Shown here piece after piece: positions 49,237 through 60,337 of a DNA stretch of 64,000 nucleotides. Position 1 is the first letter of the stretch. Each line of letters begins with the position of its first letter. Source of the stretch: Adiantum capillus-veneris (lineage: Eukaryota > Streptophyta > Polypodiopsida > Polypodiales > Pteridaceae). Where the stretch lies: contig CM043953.1 of NCBI GenBank assembly GCA_014529385.2, forward strand, positions 86,332,342 to 86,396,341, in the 5' to 3' direction. A program made the translations under genes and the position numbers. The notes under the pieces are model-generated. The model was not told the origin of the DNA, made no database searches, and was given only the letters and a program-made list of their open reading frames with translations.

Positions 49237-49889
49237 TGTTACGGGACTTGGCACCCTCCTGTTGCGTGTACTTGAATTTTACTAACAGTGAGTGCATGAT
49301 GGTTTGTAGATTGGAACTCTGGGAGTTGACGAGGAGGTACCGACAAATTATAATTCTCTCAATCATTTTATCCCAGCACAGTGTTTTAGATCTTTTATTA
49401 ATAATCCACCATGGCTGCTTTGTAAATAGTACAATGAGAACTCACCTAAGACAATCATGCAATAATTAGTCCTTGTATACCACTCATAACTAAAGTGGGA
49501 CTAATGTGTAAAAGAGGGGCCTCCAATTTTGGGCACCAATAATAAATCAAATATCAAATACCAAACTCCACAAGAGGTGCCATGGCGTTTGGGGCTACAA
49601 TCTTTAGGCCTTTCTTATGTAGATTCTCTTAAATTTCCCATCTCCCCTCTCTTAAGCTATTTTGTGTTTTGTGTACTCCCTAATTAAGTTTACATCTTCT
49701 CTTCCATGTTCTTACACCCTCTTACAATTTGTCTCTGTCAATTTGTCTCTGTCAATTCTATGCTCTTAGTGTGTGTGTGTGAGTGTGTGTGTGTTTGGAA
49801 ATTGGAGAAAGAGGTTGACAGGTTGATGATGATGTATGTGAGCAAGTGTTGAATTGTTCCAAGAAACCGGTCTCCTGTTTCTCCCAACA
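49237..49889 (+). repeat. Putative 5' LTR of Ty3-C
   Basis: It starts TGTTACGGGAC where similarity to the repeat family ends, and stops at CTCCCAACA, one base before the primer site. It includes (TG)n at about 49,770-49,793. No partner LTR is in the window, so the left edge is inferred. Confidence 0.55.
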
Positions 49890-49890
49890 G

Positions 49891-49902
49891 TGGTATCAGA
49901 GC
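49891..49902 (+). other. Primer-binding site of Ty3-C
   Basis: TGGTATCAGAGC, the complement of the initiator tRNA-Met 3' end, one base after the inferred LTR. The leader from 49,903 to 51,150 shows no convincing gene. Confidence 0.75.
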
Positions 49903-51150
49903 CTCAGGTTAGAAGAAATTGGTGATCAATTTTCAAAATTTCTGAATCGGCAACAAAGAATCTGCAACCCATAAATTGATTGGCAACCAATTTCAATTTC
50001 GAAGAGAAATTTTCAAAGCGGGTCACGTCGAATCTCCCAAACGACACAAATCAATGGATAACCAATCCTTTAATTGTGTTGAACAAAGATCAAGAGTCGG
50101 TAAGACAAGTTTTAAATTTCAATTAAGGGATTAACTCTTGCCGATGGTGAAGCTAAGAGATTGAGAATCGAAGAAACAAGAGTCTTCTTAATTAAGAATC
50201 TGACATTGGAGAACTCATAAGGAAATTTGGATAGCCAAAACCCAGCATAGAGTAAAGAGTATCAAGAAGGATTAAAAGAAAAACAGATTGCAGGATCCTT
50301 CGAAGTTGATCGGAGGAATCGAAGCCATCGACAACCACCAACCATGATCCTGTAACCAAAGTTTGAGTTAAGAGGGATACAAGTTTTTCTTTTTTTTTTG
50401 GAGGGTTGTCGCTGACGGCCGCGGGATACACCCCTTGCATGCAAGAGAGCTCCACCATCGACCCTGCTCAAAACTTGCAAGCTTGGACTCCACCTGATTG
50501 CCCAGGGCTTGGGAACCAAAAAGTCTCCTTCCTCGCGGGTCGAGGGAGCCTCTACAGACGGTGACATGCTTCTTTCACTCTCATGCTGTTGTTCTCTCGT
50601 GCTGCCTGCTCTAATTTTATGCTTTCACACTACTTTAAAAGTATTGTGCCCCATTAAAAAAGGAAATCACCAAAACCCCAATTGACTAACCACCCATTGG
50701 GTTCCAAACACCTTTTCAAGGAGCAATTCTCTCCCAAAACTCAACTATTCCATTTCTCGCAAGTTGGCTTTCCCCAATTAACTCAACCGGTTGGTACTCA
50801 CACAATAGATTCTCCACTTGCCAAAGATATTGGGACGGCCACTGTTGTACCAACTTAATTCCTCTTTGGAAACTGACTATCACAACGGAGCTGACAAATT
50901 ACCTCCCAAGGATCCGGGCATCATTACATTAATCAAACATGTATCAGCAATTTGTCAATTACTTTGATACCTTGTGTAATCTCTTTTATGACTGTTATTG
51001 CTGTCTCCTTTGGGGATTTGGGAAATCTGATGCTGCAAAACTCCACCAACTCGTAGACCAACCTTTTGACTGCTCACTTTTTTGGCAAATTCCTAGTGCA
51101 CTCGCTATTCTGGACTGAACTGGATGCCGACGTGATCTTTAAGCTAAGTA

Positions 51151-52045
51151 CATTTTATATTTGTTATTTATTTTACTCTCTCTATTTTATTTTGCATACT
51201 ATATCTGTAAATATCTCCATATAAACATAAAAAAACACATATATAAAAAAAGATAAACAAAGCACGCAATCATGGCACATCTTCCACATCCGCCGACAAT
51301 TGCTAAATAGCTTGAAAATTTACAACAATCTCTCACGTATGAACGTATGCGAAGGCAAGAGCTTGAAGATAAATTATTGCAATTTGCACGCATAGAATCT
51401 GCACTGGCACCCGAGAAAAACAAAATTAGCAAAAAAGCCTTCATTTTCAAGGATTTTGATGGCACTAAAGATGCTAGCACGATTCTAGCATGGGTTAGCC
51501 AATTAGATGATTGTTTTCATGATGAAGACTTTCCTGAACGTGAAATGGTTAATGACATACACATATTTGAGGCCTAAAACAAGTCGACAATTTACATTTA
51601 TATTTGTTATTTACTTTATTCTCTCTATTTTATTTTGCATACTATATATGTAAATATCTCCATATAGCCATTTTAAATTTAAAAACATATATAAAAAAGA
51701 GAGAAACAAAGCACGCAATCATGGCACATCTTCCACAACCGCCGACAATTGCAAAATAGCTTGCAAATTTACAACAATCTCTCACTTATGAACGTTTGCA
51801 AAGGCAAGAGCTTGAAGATAAATTATTGTATTTTGCACGCATAGAATCTACATTGGCACCCAAGCAAAACAAAATTAGCAAAAAAGCCTTCATTTTCAAG
51901 GATTTTGATGGCACTAAAGATGCTAGCACGGTTCTAGCATGGGTTAGTCAATTAAATGACTTTTTTCATGATGAAGACTTTCCCGAACGTGAAATGGTTA
52001 AGGACATACACATATTTGAGGCCTAAAACAAGTCAGCAGTTTTTT
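51151..52045 (+). repeat. Tandem duplication (450-bp period) of leader plus gag start in Ty3-C
   Basis: The start of gag, MAHLPHPPTIAK or MAHLPQPPTIAK, occurs at 51,271 and 51,721. Each is preceded by a matching A/T-rich leader (TTATATTTGTTATTTA, TATTTTATTTTGCATACTAT) and followed by FIFKDFDGTKDAST and FPEREMV. Both copies have the same TAG stop after IAK and the same TAA after HIFEA. Confidence 0.85.
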
Positions 52046-53021
52046 TTCTACAAATACTGTATGCATAGATTCTCATTGCATACATGTCCATGTATTTTTC
52101 AAAAAATGTTTCAATGTGCTTTGAAGGTTTTTAAGGGGTCTACATGGGATATCAAGACTTTTGAGTGATTTTTGTTCGATTGTACCTAAAAGATGGCTCT
52201 TAAAAAATATTAATTTACATGAAAATATTTTTTTCCATTTTTTTTCACTCCCTACATGCTTTGAGAACAAATCCTTGAAAGGGTTTGATGAGATTTTTTG
52301 TGGTCCATGAGAAAAATAATTTACAAAAAAGTTGCTTATAGCCACAAAAGTGGCTCATGCTCACACAGCCCAAGTATTAATGCGGAGAAGAAGAAAGGTG
52401 GACAAGCCTCTCACACCGAACAAACTACTAACACTAACCATATAACAAGAGAGCTTCTTTCTCTCCTAATCTTGACATATACAAACATCAAAGCCGTACC
52501 TTTTTCCAGAAATGCAAATTTGACAATTCTACCACAACTTCTCAACCAAATGGAAATAACCACAACAACACACAACAACGAGGCAACCAAAATTCTTTCA
52601 ACCAACGTACTGCTCAAAACTCCAATGGTAATAAAAAGATGAAGTGTTTCAAATGTTTTTAGTATGGTCACTATGCAGATAAGTGCCCAAAATATCTTGC
52701 TAAGAGCAATGGCCAACCCAATGGCGAATCCAATGGAATCACCCAAAATCCAAGCCAAAAAATCTTCAACAACAACCGCCCCAATGGTGCTACTGTTAAC
52801 TCATCAAAGAAGCTAATCCCTACGAAAATGAAGTGGAAGCTAATTACGGTGAGGGATATGATCCTGAGTATGATCACGATGACAACCTATCTTCAGGTAC
52901 TCTTATATCCCCTCACACTTTGTTAACGTCCAAGGCACAGTCAAGGGTGTAAGTGTCACCATTATTTTAGATGATAACAGTAGCCATGATTTTATTTCTG
53001 CACGATTGACACAACAAAAAT

Positions 53022-53097
<76 letters not shown>

Positions 53098-53275
53098 ATT
53101 TCTTCACCTCACAAAGTCAAAACTGTTTTTAATAATCAACCTTTTAATTGTAAAATCCAAGTCACTGTTGAAGTTTGCATTGGTGAATTTACACAAGCAC
53201 ACATGTTTCTGGTAGCACCATTGCATGGTCTTGATATAATTTTGGGAATGGACATTTTGTCATTAATTTGATCCG
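51271..53275 (+). pseudogene. Gag and protease of Ty3-C
   Basis: The duplicated N-terminal segment has a coiled-coil-like stretch (RRQELEDKLLQFARIESAL) and the capsid opening ISKKAFIFKDFDGTKD. A non-matching insert at about 52,045-52,380 follows. The zinc knuckle CFKCF-stop-YGHYADKCP is at 52,641-52,687 with a TAG replacing one residue. The protease start reads IILDDNSSHDFISARL at about 52,955-53,005, where the D-S-G triad has become D-N-S, and a (TC)n tract then interrupts it. The protease end resumes with APLHGLDIILGMDIL at about 53,215-53,260. Confidence 0.7.
53024..53096 (+). repeat. (TC)n microsatellite inside the Ty3-C protease
   Basis: About 72 bases of TC repeat lie between the two recognisable protease halves. 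They add a Ser-Leu run in one frame and shift the downstream part to another frame. Confidence 0.9.
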
Positions 53276-53483
53276 TTGATTAATTATAAAACACGTACCA
53301 TGTCTCTCACTCATAATAATCAAAATTTCTCCATGTAAGCAACACTATCACATCGAACATTTCCACTTCTCTCTCACACTTAAGCCAAAAGAGCAGTTCA
53401 AGAAATCAAGGAAGCACATATCTAGTGCTGGTAAATCAAATTTTTGTTGAAACCAAAACCTCACATAACTCTTCACATGACAA

Positions 53484-53710
53484 TGTTGGAATTAGGGTTG
53501 CAAGAAAACACACACATCTTGGAGAAGACAAAGGAAGCTCAAGGCACACAACTAAGAGTGTATTACTTAGTGTGCGATGGAAAGATAGATAGCCCTAGAG
53601 TAATGGACATATATACAATGCACGTGGGAAAAAACCTCCTAAAGAGGAAAAAATTTCCCCGGTGGTCCTAGGGTGTTCACACACATCACTACCACATGTA
53701 TATGGTAACA
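53484..53710 (-). repeat. 3' LTR of copia-4
   Basis: 227 bp, from TGTTGGAATTAGGG to ATATGGTAACA on the plus strand, reverse-complementary to the copia-2 LTR consensus. Confidence 0.9.
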
Positions 53711-53786
53711 AATCCCCCTATGGAGTGATGCGGTGAACGAAAGCTGGCACATGAGTAAACGGAAGTTCCATGCCCTGAGGACGTGA

Positions 53787-55626
53787 TCAGTCCACAAAGG
53801 GGAGTAAGCCCAAAGGTTTGCAAAAAGCTTCGAGCTTCTCATGAGACAATGACTTTGTGAAAAGATCTGGAAGGTTGTCCTCTGTTGGCACATAAGTCAA
53901 GCTGACCGCTCCTGCTGAGAGCCTCTCCCTGACATAGTGGTAGTGCACCTCAATATGCTTTGTGCGAGCATGAAAATATGGGTTCTTTGAAACTGTCAAT
54001 ACGCTCTGACTGCCAGTGTAGATAGTATTGGCAGTGTCCTGTCCAACACCCAAATCAGCCATAAGGTGTTTGAGCCATACACACTCAATCGTAGTTGTGA
54101 AGACTGCCCTATACTTAGCCTCACAACTCGAAGTGGCCACAGTAGGTTGCTTCTTGCTCAACCATGATATACATGAACTACCAAGCATGAAACAAAAACC
54201 ACTTCTGGACACTTGCATGTCAAAACAACCAACCCAATTTGAGCCTAAAAAAGCATGTAAGTCTGGCGAAAATGATTCCCCCTTGGGATAAAACAAGCCA
54301 AGATGGAAAGTGACACTAAGTTAGCGGAAAATCCTCTTGATAGTGCGCCAATGCTTAGACCCTGGGCTATGCATAAGTCTACTGACCCATGAGACTGCAA
54401 ACTAAATATCCGGCCTCGTGTTGCATATATAAATGAGGCAGCCAATAGCATTTTGGTGAAGAGTGACATCAGCAGGATCTCCAACATCATGTAGACTCAA
54501 CTTCAAACCTATTTCCATGGGAGTGGCAATAGATTTGCAATCCTCAAGTCCAAACTTACGTAGCAATGTCTCTATGTAACTTTTTTGACACAAGGCAATA
54601 CCACCATTACACTGCTTAAACTGTATGTCCAAGCAATGATGCAACAACCCCAAATCTTTTATCTTGAAAGTAGAATTCACATCAGCCTTAAATTCAGCAA
54701 TATGTGCCTCATTGGGACCAGTGATCAGCAAATTATCCACATAAAGAACAACAATGAGAGGTACATCACCCTCACGCTTTAGATACAATGTGCTTTCTAT
54801 TGGACTGTTACAAAGGCCTCATTTGAACAAATGAGTGTCATCTTTCTCATACCAAGCATGAGGAGATTTCTTCAACCCATACAAACCCTTCTTACATCTG
54901 CACACTTTGTCCTCTTGTCCTTTCTTGACAAAACCGCGAGGCTGCGTTACATAAACTTCCTCAAATATGTCACCATTCAAGAAAGCAGTAACAATGTTTG
55001 GTTGATGTACATCCCAACCAAAATGAGCTGCCAATGCACATAGAAAATGCACAGTAGTCATATGACGAGTGGGAGCAAAAGTCTCTTCATAATCTATGCC
55101 TTTTTGTTGTGCATAACCCTTTGAAACAAGTGGAGCCTTATGGCGATCGATCTCACCATCTGGCTTGCATTTCAACTTGTAAACCCACTTTGTACCAATG
55201 GCTTTTTTTCCAAGAGGCAGATCACATAAAGTCCATGTGTCATTTTCTATAAGTGCATCATATTTTGACTGCATGGTAGCCATCCATTTTTTTGAATTCT
55301 ATGCTTCATCAAAAGAGAGAGGATTCCTCAACATCATGTAAGCTAGACAAAGCCGAAGCATAACAATATGATGCATGAGATGCATGGCTAGATCCTGAAC
55401 GAGTACGACTCGACAAAGGTGCATCCAATTTACTTTCACACAGTGTATGCACCAGCCATTTTGGCATACCTCTAGCCTGCTCATTTTCAGCCCTTTCCTC
55501 ATCAAGTACATCATGTACATCTCCATCAATAATAGGCTGATCTGTAACATTTTTGGAAACCCCCATACGCTGTACATTTGCCTCATTGGAACTCACATTC
55601 GAACTTCCACAGCAACAAAGTGTCAT
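53787..55626 (-). pseudogene. Reverse transcriptase and RNase H of copia-4
   Basis: The reverse transcriptase runs from LIENDTWTLCDLPLGKKAIG (55,283) through GFVKKGQEDKVCRCKKGLYG to VLYVDNLLITG, the catalytic YVDN-type turn (usual YVDD, second Asp changed), and GLEDCKSIATPMEIG (54,402-54,788). RNase H at 53,787-54,296 has SRSGFCFMLGSSCISWLSKK, NTIYTGSQSVLTV (Asp of the usual TDSQ changed to Gly) and LPDLFTKSLSHEKLEAF. A linker frame at 55,309-55,626 matches that of copia-2. Stops and frameshifts separate the pieces. Confidence 0.8.
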
Positions 55627-55639
55627 AAATGTGCCATGA

Positions 55640-56975
55640 GCTTACATTACTGTCTCTAGTACATGACAGCAAGGGCTGAATAGAATCTTTCACAAACACT
55701 ACATCCCGTGAAACTAGAATACACTTTGTTTATGGATGATACAACTTGTAACCTTTGCTTTCAGCACTATAACCAACAAAAATACATTTGAAAACCTTAT
55801 CATCCAATTTTTTGTGTTGTGTTTGTGGTAGCAAAGCATATGCCAAACATTCAAAACACACACATGTACTCAATAGAAGGCTTTCTATCATGCCATGCTT
55901 CATATGGAGTAACAGACTGCAAATCTTTTGTAGGGCACCTGTTCAGTACATAAGTGGCACACATGATAGCCTCAAGCCAAAAAGAATGCGGCAAAGCTTG
56001 ACTTTTGACCATACATCGTGCCATTTTCGTAAGTGACTTGTTTTTCCTCTCAGCAACACCATTTTGCTGAGGTGTATAAGGCACTGTACATTGGTGTTTT
56101 ATCCCACGACTAGTCAAAAATGCATTAAATTCATGAGACATATACTCCCCCCCTCGATCAAAACGGAGGATGCCCATGGTACATTTCGATACATTTTCAA
56201 CCATAGCCAGAAATTGTTTGAAGCACATAAAAACTTCGGACTTCGCTTTAAGTGAAAATACCCATGCATACCTGGATTAATCATCAATGAAAGTCACGAA
56301 GTAAAGGTAATTGCCCAAGGACGGAGTTTGCATGGGACCACAAACATCACTATGCACAAGTTGCAACCTGGATGTGGCCCTAACTAAACCATCCTTTGGA
56401 AACTTAGAACGCTGCATTTTACCCAAAATACAACCTTCACAAACATGTTTGACAGGTGCTTCAAGGGGCGGCAAAGAAGCAACCATATAAGATTTTTGCA
56501 AACGCAGCAAACTGACAAAATTTAGATGCCCAAAACGTGCATGCCAGAGTTTTGCATCTGAGGCAACCCATGAATCTGCGTCTGCATTTGCAAAATTTTG
56601 TCCACACTCGTCATACAAAGTGAACGTATACAACCCACGACACAAAAGGCCAGATGCAACAATTTCATCACCAAAATTGAGATCGTGAACTATACATCTG
56701 TCATTCACAAATTTGACTACAAGTCCAAGTCTAGCAAGTACAGATATAGACAAAAGATTCTTCTTAATCCGAGGTACATAAAGTGCATCAAGAACTACCA
56801 TTTGCAGTAGTAAGCACAATCTTTCCAACTCCCTGAATTGGATAAGAGGCATTGTTGGCACAAGTGACTAAATTCCCATGAGGGACATACTCAAGAGAGG
56901 TGAACAATTTATGATGCGAGGTAATGTGCTTTGTAGCACCCCTATCAAAATACCATACATGTGTGAATCTGCAGC
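55640..56975 (-). pseudogene. Protease end and integrase of copia-4
   Basis: On the minus strand the end of the protease (LDALYVPRIKKNLLSISV) leads to the zinc region (HARFGHLNFVSLLRL, HVCEGCILGKMQRSKFP). Then come QLVHSDVCGPMQTPSLGNYL with the first catalytic Asp and FVTFIDD (56,277-56,861). After a stop comes CFKQFLAMVENVSKC, FDRGGEYMSHEFNAF and PQQNGVAERKNKSLTKMARC (55,851-56,228), completing the DDE set. It is the better preserved of the two sister integrases. Confidence 0.8.
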
Positions 56976-56985
56976 ATCTGATTTT

Positions 56986-57724
56986 TCAAGAAAAAGTTAC
57001 AAAGGAGTTGATCTATCAGAGAACTCTGCTTTGCAGGCTTCAAACGGCACCAAAAAAGCCCCTAATTTGACTAAAATTTGATCTTTATAGGGGGGCCTTT
57101 AATTTTGGAATTTTCACTTCAATTGGTCCATTTGGCACCTTGATTTGGTATCTTTGGGAAGGGGGCACCGCTTTGCTTCATCTGCCTTTTCCTTCTCTCT
57201 CTTTTCACTTGGGGGGTGCAATAGCGAGGTCGCTATTGCCCCCTAGGCTTCTTTTTATTATTGTTTTATTTTTCCTCATTTTTTACCCCTTCTGGGGAGC
57301 TTAGCTCGCACTGCCTCCTTGGCCCTGCTTTGGTTCTCTTTGTCTGAATCCCACGCCTTTTTTGCCCTTGCCTCTGCTCTCTCCTCCTTTCTCTTTGTTC
57401 CCGGACTTTGCCCGGCCTTGCCTTGGAAAGGGTCCCTTTGCTTTGCCTTGTATGCCTAGAGGCTTCTAGCTCTCTCTCCTTCTTTATGCTCACTTTCCTA
57501 CGGCAGGACTCTCCCCTTGCCACCTAATCTCTTGGCCACCCCGGCCCTTTCTGCACCTCTGCGGGACGCCCTTCACTCGTGGGACACCCCCCCTTTGCAT
57601 TAACGAGGTCGCTAATGGGGGTCCCCCTCCTCTTCAAAAAATGGACGCGTTGTCGTGCCGCTTTGCGAGCACAGTGAGAAAAATCAATACTGAAATTCAT
57701 TTGGAAGTTTTTACCAAATTATGT
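56986..57724. other. Unassigned G/C-rich stretch with two short palindromes
   Basis: No gene is recognised; the Arg/Lys-rich minus-strand frame at 57,266-57,523 is compositional. Palindromes lie at 57,211-57,243 (GCAATAGCGA, GG, TCGCTATTGC within runs of G and C) and 57,599-57,618 (CATTAACGA, GG, TCGCTAATG). Confidence 0.55.
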
Positions 57725-57860
57725 CACTACAAGAGGTACTTAATATTAGCGACGCTCGCAGTGTGACTCTCAAATGTGAAAACCCACAGCATCGCTATAG
57801 GCGTCGCTAAGTTACTTGTTGCTAAGTTATAAGTAACTTAGCGACGCCATCAGGGGTAAA
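57725..57860. mobile_element. CACTA-like terminus with a perfect 18-bp hairpin
   Basis: CACTACAAGAGG at 57,725 resembles plant CACTA ends. Repeats of AGCGACG or TCGCTA follow, as in subterminal regions, and an exact inverted repeat (57,800-57,817 and 57,831-57,848, arm GGCGTCGCTAAGTTACTT, 13-base loop). I do not find a matching right end (CTTGTAGTG), so this is a possible fragment. Confidence 0.4.
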
Positions 57861-57924
57861 AAAATAACCGAGAGCGTGAGATCTGAGTTCTCGGTGCGCG
57901 CTCAAGTAAGAAAAGGTAACGCCC

Positions 57925-57950
57925 GCTCTCCCTCTCTCTCTCTTTCTTCT

Positions 57951-57990
<40 letters not shown>

Positions 57991-58061
57991 AGAGGAAGGA
58001 GAGCCAGGTATGCTCCTTCCCTCTCCTCACTCTCATGTTCCCTTCCCCTCTTTCTCTCTCC

Positions 58062-58099
<38 letters not shown>

Positions 58100-58107
58100 T
58101 TGTGTTT

Positions 58108-58167
<60 letters not shown>

Positions 58168-58236
58168 ACATGTGTAAACAAAAAACACACACACACACAT
58201 GTATAAACAAAGAATGCACACACACATTGAGAGAGG

Positions 58237-58285
<49 letters not shown>

Positions 58286-58290
58286 AGAAG
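57925..58290. repeat. Composite microsatellite cluster (TC)n, (AC)n, (GA)n, (GAA)n
   Basis: In order: (CT)n, (CA)n at about 57,953-57,986, interrupted CT, (TC)n(AC)n at 58,062-58,099, (GA)n at 58,110-58,166, short AC runs, (GA)n at 58,239-58,282, then (GAA)n. The CT-CA order and the GA tracts make the region largely self-complementary. The long frames on both strands are artefacts of this composition. Confidence 0.9.
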
Positions 58291-58455
58291 AAGAAGAAGA
58301 GTGTCTTAACATCGTAGGAAACTATCCCAAGAGACCTTAAAGATCTAGTCAACGAGGAGTTGAACTCAAGACCTGTTATTCATGAGGGAAATGGCATAAC
58401 CAATCTATCACACTTGGGTGATAGAAAAGTTATACCATTTTTCTCCTTTTATTGA
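58285..58455 (-). mobile_element. tRNA-derived SINE-like unit, copy 1
   Basis: On the minus strand TGATAGATTGG (58,400-58,410) fits an internal promoter A box. AGTTCAACTCC (58,356-58,366) fits a B box 33 bases later, the spacing of a tRNA gene. Between them is TTATGCCATTTCCCTCATGA, the D-to-anticodon part. The unit ends near (GAA)n and (GA)n on one side and an AC tract on the other. A closed acceptor stem is not seen, so it is not a working tRNA gene. Confidence 0.55.
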
Positions 58456-58487
58456 CGTGCACACACACCCACACACACACACACACC

Positions 58488-58664
58488 CGAGAAGAAGAGA
58501 GTTTAATTTAACGTCGTAAGAAACTAATTCAAGAGACCTTAAAGATCTAGCGACAAGGAGTTGAACTCAAGACCTGTCATTCAAGAGGGAAATGGCATAA
58601 CCAATCTACCACACTCGGGTGATAGAAAGGTTATACCATTTTTCTCTTTTTATTGGCACACACA
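58488..58664 (-). mobile_element. tRNA-derived SINE-like unit, copy 2
   Basis: This is a second copy about 203 bp further along, with A box TGGTAGATTGG (58,601-58,611) and B box AGTTCAACTCC (58,557-58,567). It shares GGAAATGGCATAACCAATCTA and TTATACCATTTTTCTC (plus strand) with copy 1. It also ends next to an AC run. Confidence 0.55.
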
Positions 58665-58666
58665 TT

Positions 58667-60337
58667 GTAAGGTCTCTGACCCCGACCAAAAAGAGCACCC
58701 TTGTACCATGGAATGAACATAATGGAAAAAGTTACTATTTTTAGCAGTTTTCCAAATTCTATCAGTGCCATGATGTTTAGAATTTTATAAAGCTTCAAAA
58801 CGTGAATTAAAATAATCTTTGCGAAAAAAATTCCAAAAATAGTAAGTTTTTGGTCACCCGACCCGTCTAGCTTTGACTGTCTCGAAAAACTGCACCCGTA
58901 CCCCGAATTTGAGAAAATGCACTTTCAGACCTCGAGGTCTGCTAAATATGGCAGGTACTCGGACAGATACACCTTAGTTAGAGCTTAGTATAGCAATTTA
59001 CAGCATAAAATTCCAACTCGTATGGCCCGTTTTAGCCTAAAACCAATTTTTCCTAAGGTTGAGCGGGGAGGCACCAGCGCTCGAGGCTGTGTGGGAACAG
59101 GTCCCAGGCCACTCAGAACGTGCTTTAGCAGCTAGGGGGCGCCCTCTTGTCTTTTGGGAGTTGTGGGAGAGTTTCCAAGCTTGAGAGTGAGTGTGAGAGC
59201 CAGTTAGACTAGCTAACTGGACACTTGGTAGGCAAGTAACTAGACTTGCCATGCATGAAGTGAGTGCTCATTCAGATGCAAATAGCAGCCAGGTCGATTT
59301 TCAGCTTGGAGGAGTCTATTTAAGAGTGTGCTCACACACCCACTCAGCACACACACACACACACACTTACACACACCTTGGGAAGGTGCTGCCAGCACAC
59401 ATAGTTTTTGGAAAAGAAGCAAAGGAGGGAAGTGTTGCCCGGTTCTCGTCTCGAGAACTTCATTGGATCAGAAATTCGAGAGGATTTCAGCCCCTAATCA
59501 CGGTAATATCGATTTAAATTAGCTTTTCTACAAACCTCTTCATCATTCTCTTAATTCCTCATCTATTATGCTTAATCCTAGCTATATTTCTCAATAGCTG
59601 CTCTCTAATTCTCCATATCATTATTCCATTACATAATCATCATCCAATAGTTAATTATGTAGCCATTAATCTCTCCTAATCATAGATTAATGCATGATTA
59701 GTAAGAGAAATCTCCCGCTAGTCAGCATAGCAATTAATTGTCAAGCCGGTAATGATGTGGATTTGGCTAAATTCATTCTATTACCACACAATATTGGTGT
59801 AACTAAGTTAGATTCAATTTATTCATAGATTAGGATGTAATTAAGGGAAATTAATCCGTCATTAAGCCACTAAGACAAGAATTTTCTCTCACCTATGCAT
59901 ACGGTAATTCTGCATCTTTCTACTTGCATTAGGAAGGTGATTGAGCATGTCTAATTCATCTCTCTAGTAATTTGATTAGTAAAATTCTGAAATTCTTAAT
60001 TACCTAGGCCAAGTATTTAAATTTTAGAGTCAGTTCCCATAGAACATATAAGGTGCTATCCATAAAATACTTTGTCTTGAAGGAAACCTAACCATCTCGT
60101 ATAGAATGAATTGTTCAGTGATTCTAATCTGTCATCTTGATTGTTATGGTACTCTCGGACATTAGTTCTTTTCTCCAAGTTTATTAATTAAGTAGTGAGT
60201 ATAAAATGGCCCCGGTAAAGAGAACTCACTTCGGTGGTGCCCACGACCGCGAGGCGGGAACGAGCAGCGTGAATGGGAAAGGAAAAGCTCCCATGGACGA
60301 ATAAGTACCAGCCATCTCACGGGCTATTGACAAGGAA
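58667..60337 (+). other. Possible LTR and leader of an unidentified retroelement
   Basis: The stretch begins TGTAAGGTCTCTGACCCCGACC, a form common at LTR starts, and includes a TATA-like TATTTAAGAG at about 59,317 followed by an AC tract (about 59,348-59,366). An ATG at 60,206 opens a short frame (MAPVKRTHFGGAHDREAG) ending at a TAA after 32 codons, 30-odd bases before the CACTA insertion. No primer site of the usual kind is found. No gene is otherwise recognised. Confidence 0.3.

Larger units (their letters stand above)
49237..53483 (+). mobile_element. 5' part of a Ty3-type retrotransposon (Ty3-C)
   Basis: It consists of an LTR, primer site, leader, gag and protease, then ends at the LTR of copia-4. 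Reverse transcriptase, integrase and the second LTR are not seen in the window. It is either truncated or interrupted; no continuation is found after copia-4 ends at about 56,985. Confidence 0.65.
53484..56985 (-). mobile_element. 5'-truncated copia retrotransposon (copia-4), sister of copia-2
   Basis: The 3' LTR is 53,484-53,710 (227 bp), homologous to the copia-2 LTRs, with polypurine tract AATCCCCCT (plus strand) next to it. The interior aligns with copia-2 from RNase H back to the protease, ending at GCTGCAGATTCAC (about 56,983). Gag, primer site and 5' LTR are missing. Unlike copia-2, it retains the integrase start and the reverse transcriptase centre. Confidence 0.85.

Noticed and set aside
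51151-52045. CRISPR-like or satellite array
   Set aside because: There are only two units, each containing a gag segment; this is a duplication within a retroelement.
57266-57523. Arg/Lys-rich 85-codon minus-strand frame
   Set aside because: It is compositional, with no motif, in a G/C-skewed non-coding stretch.
58348-58424. Functional tRNA gene on the minus strand
   Set aside because: Box-like motifs are present but the acceptor stem does not close and the two copies differ in the anticodon region; a SINE-like unit is the better reading.
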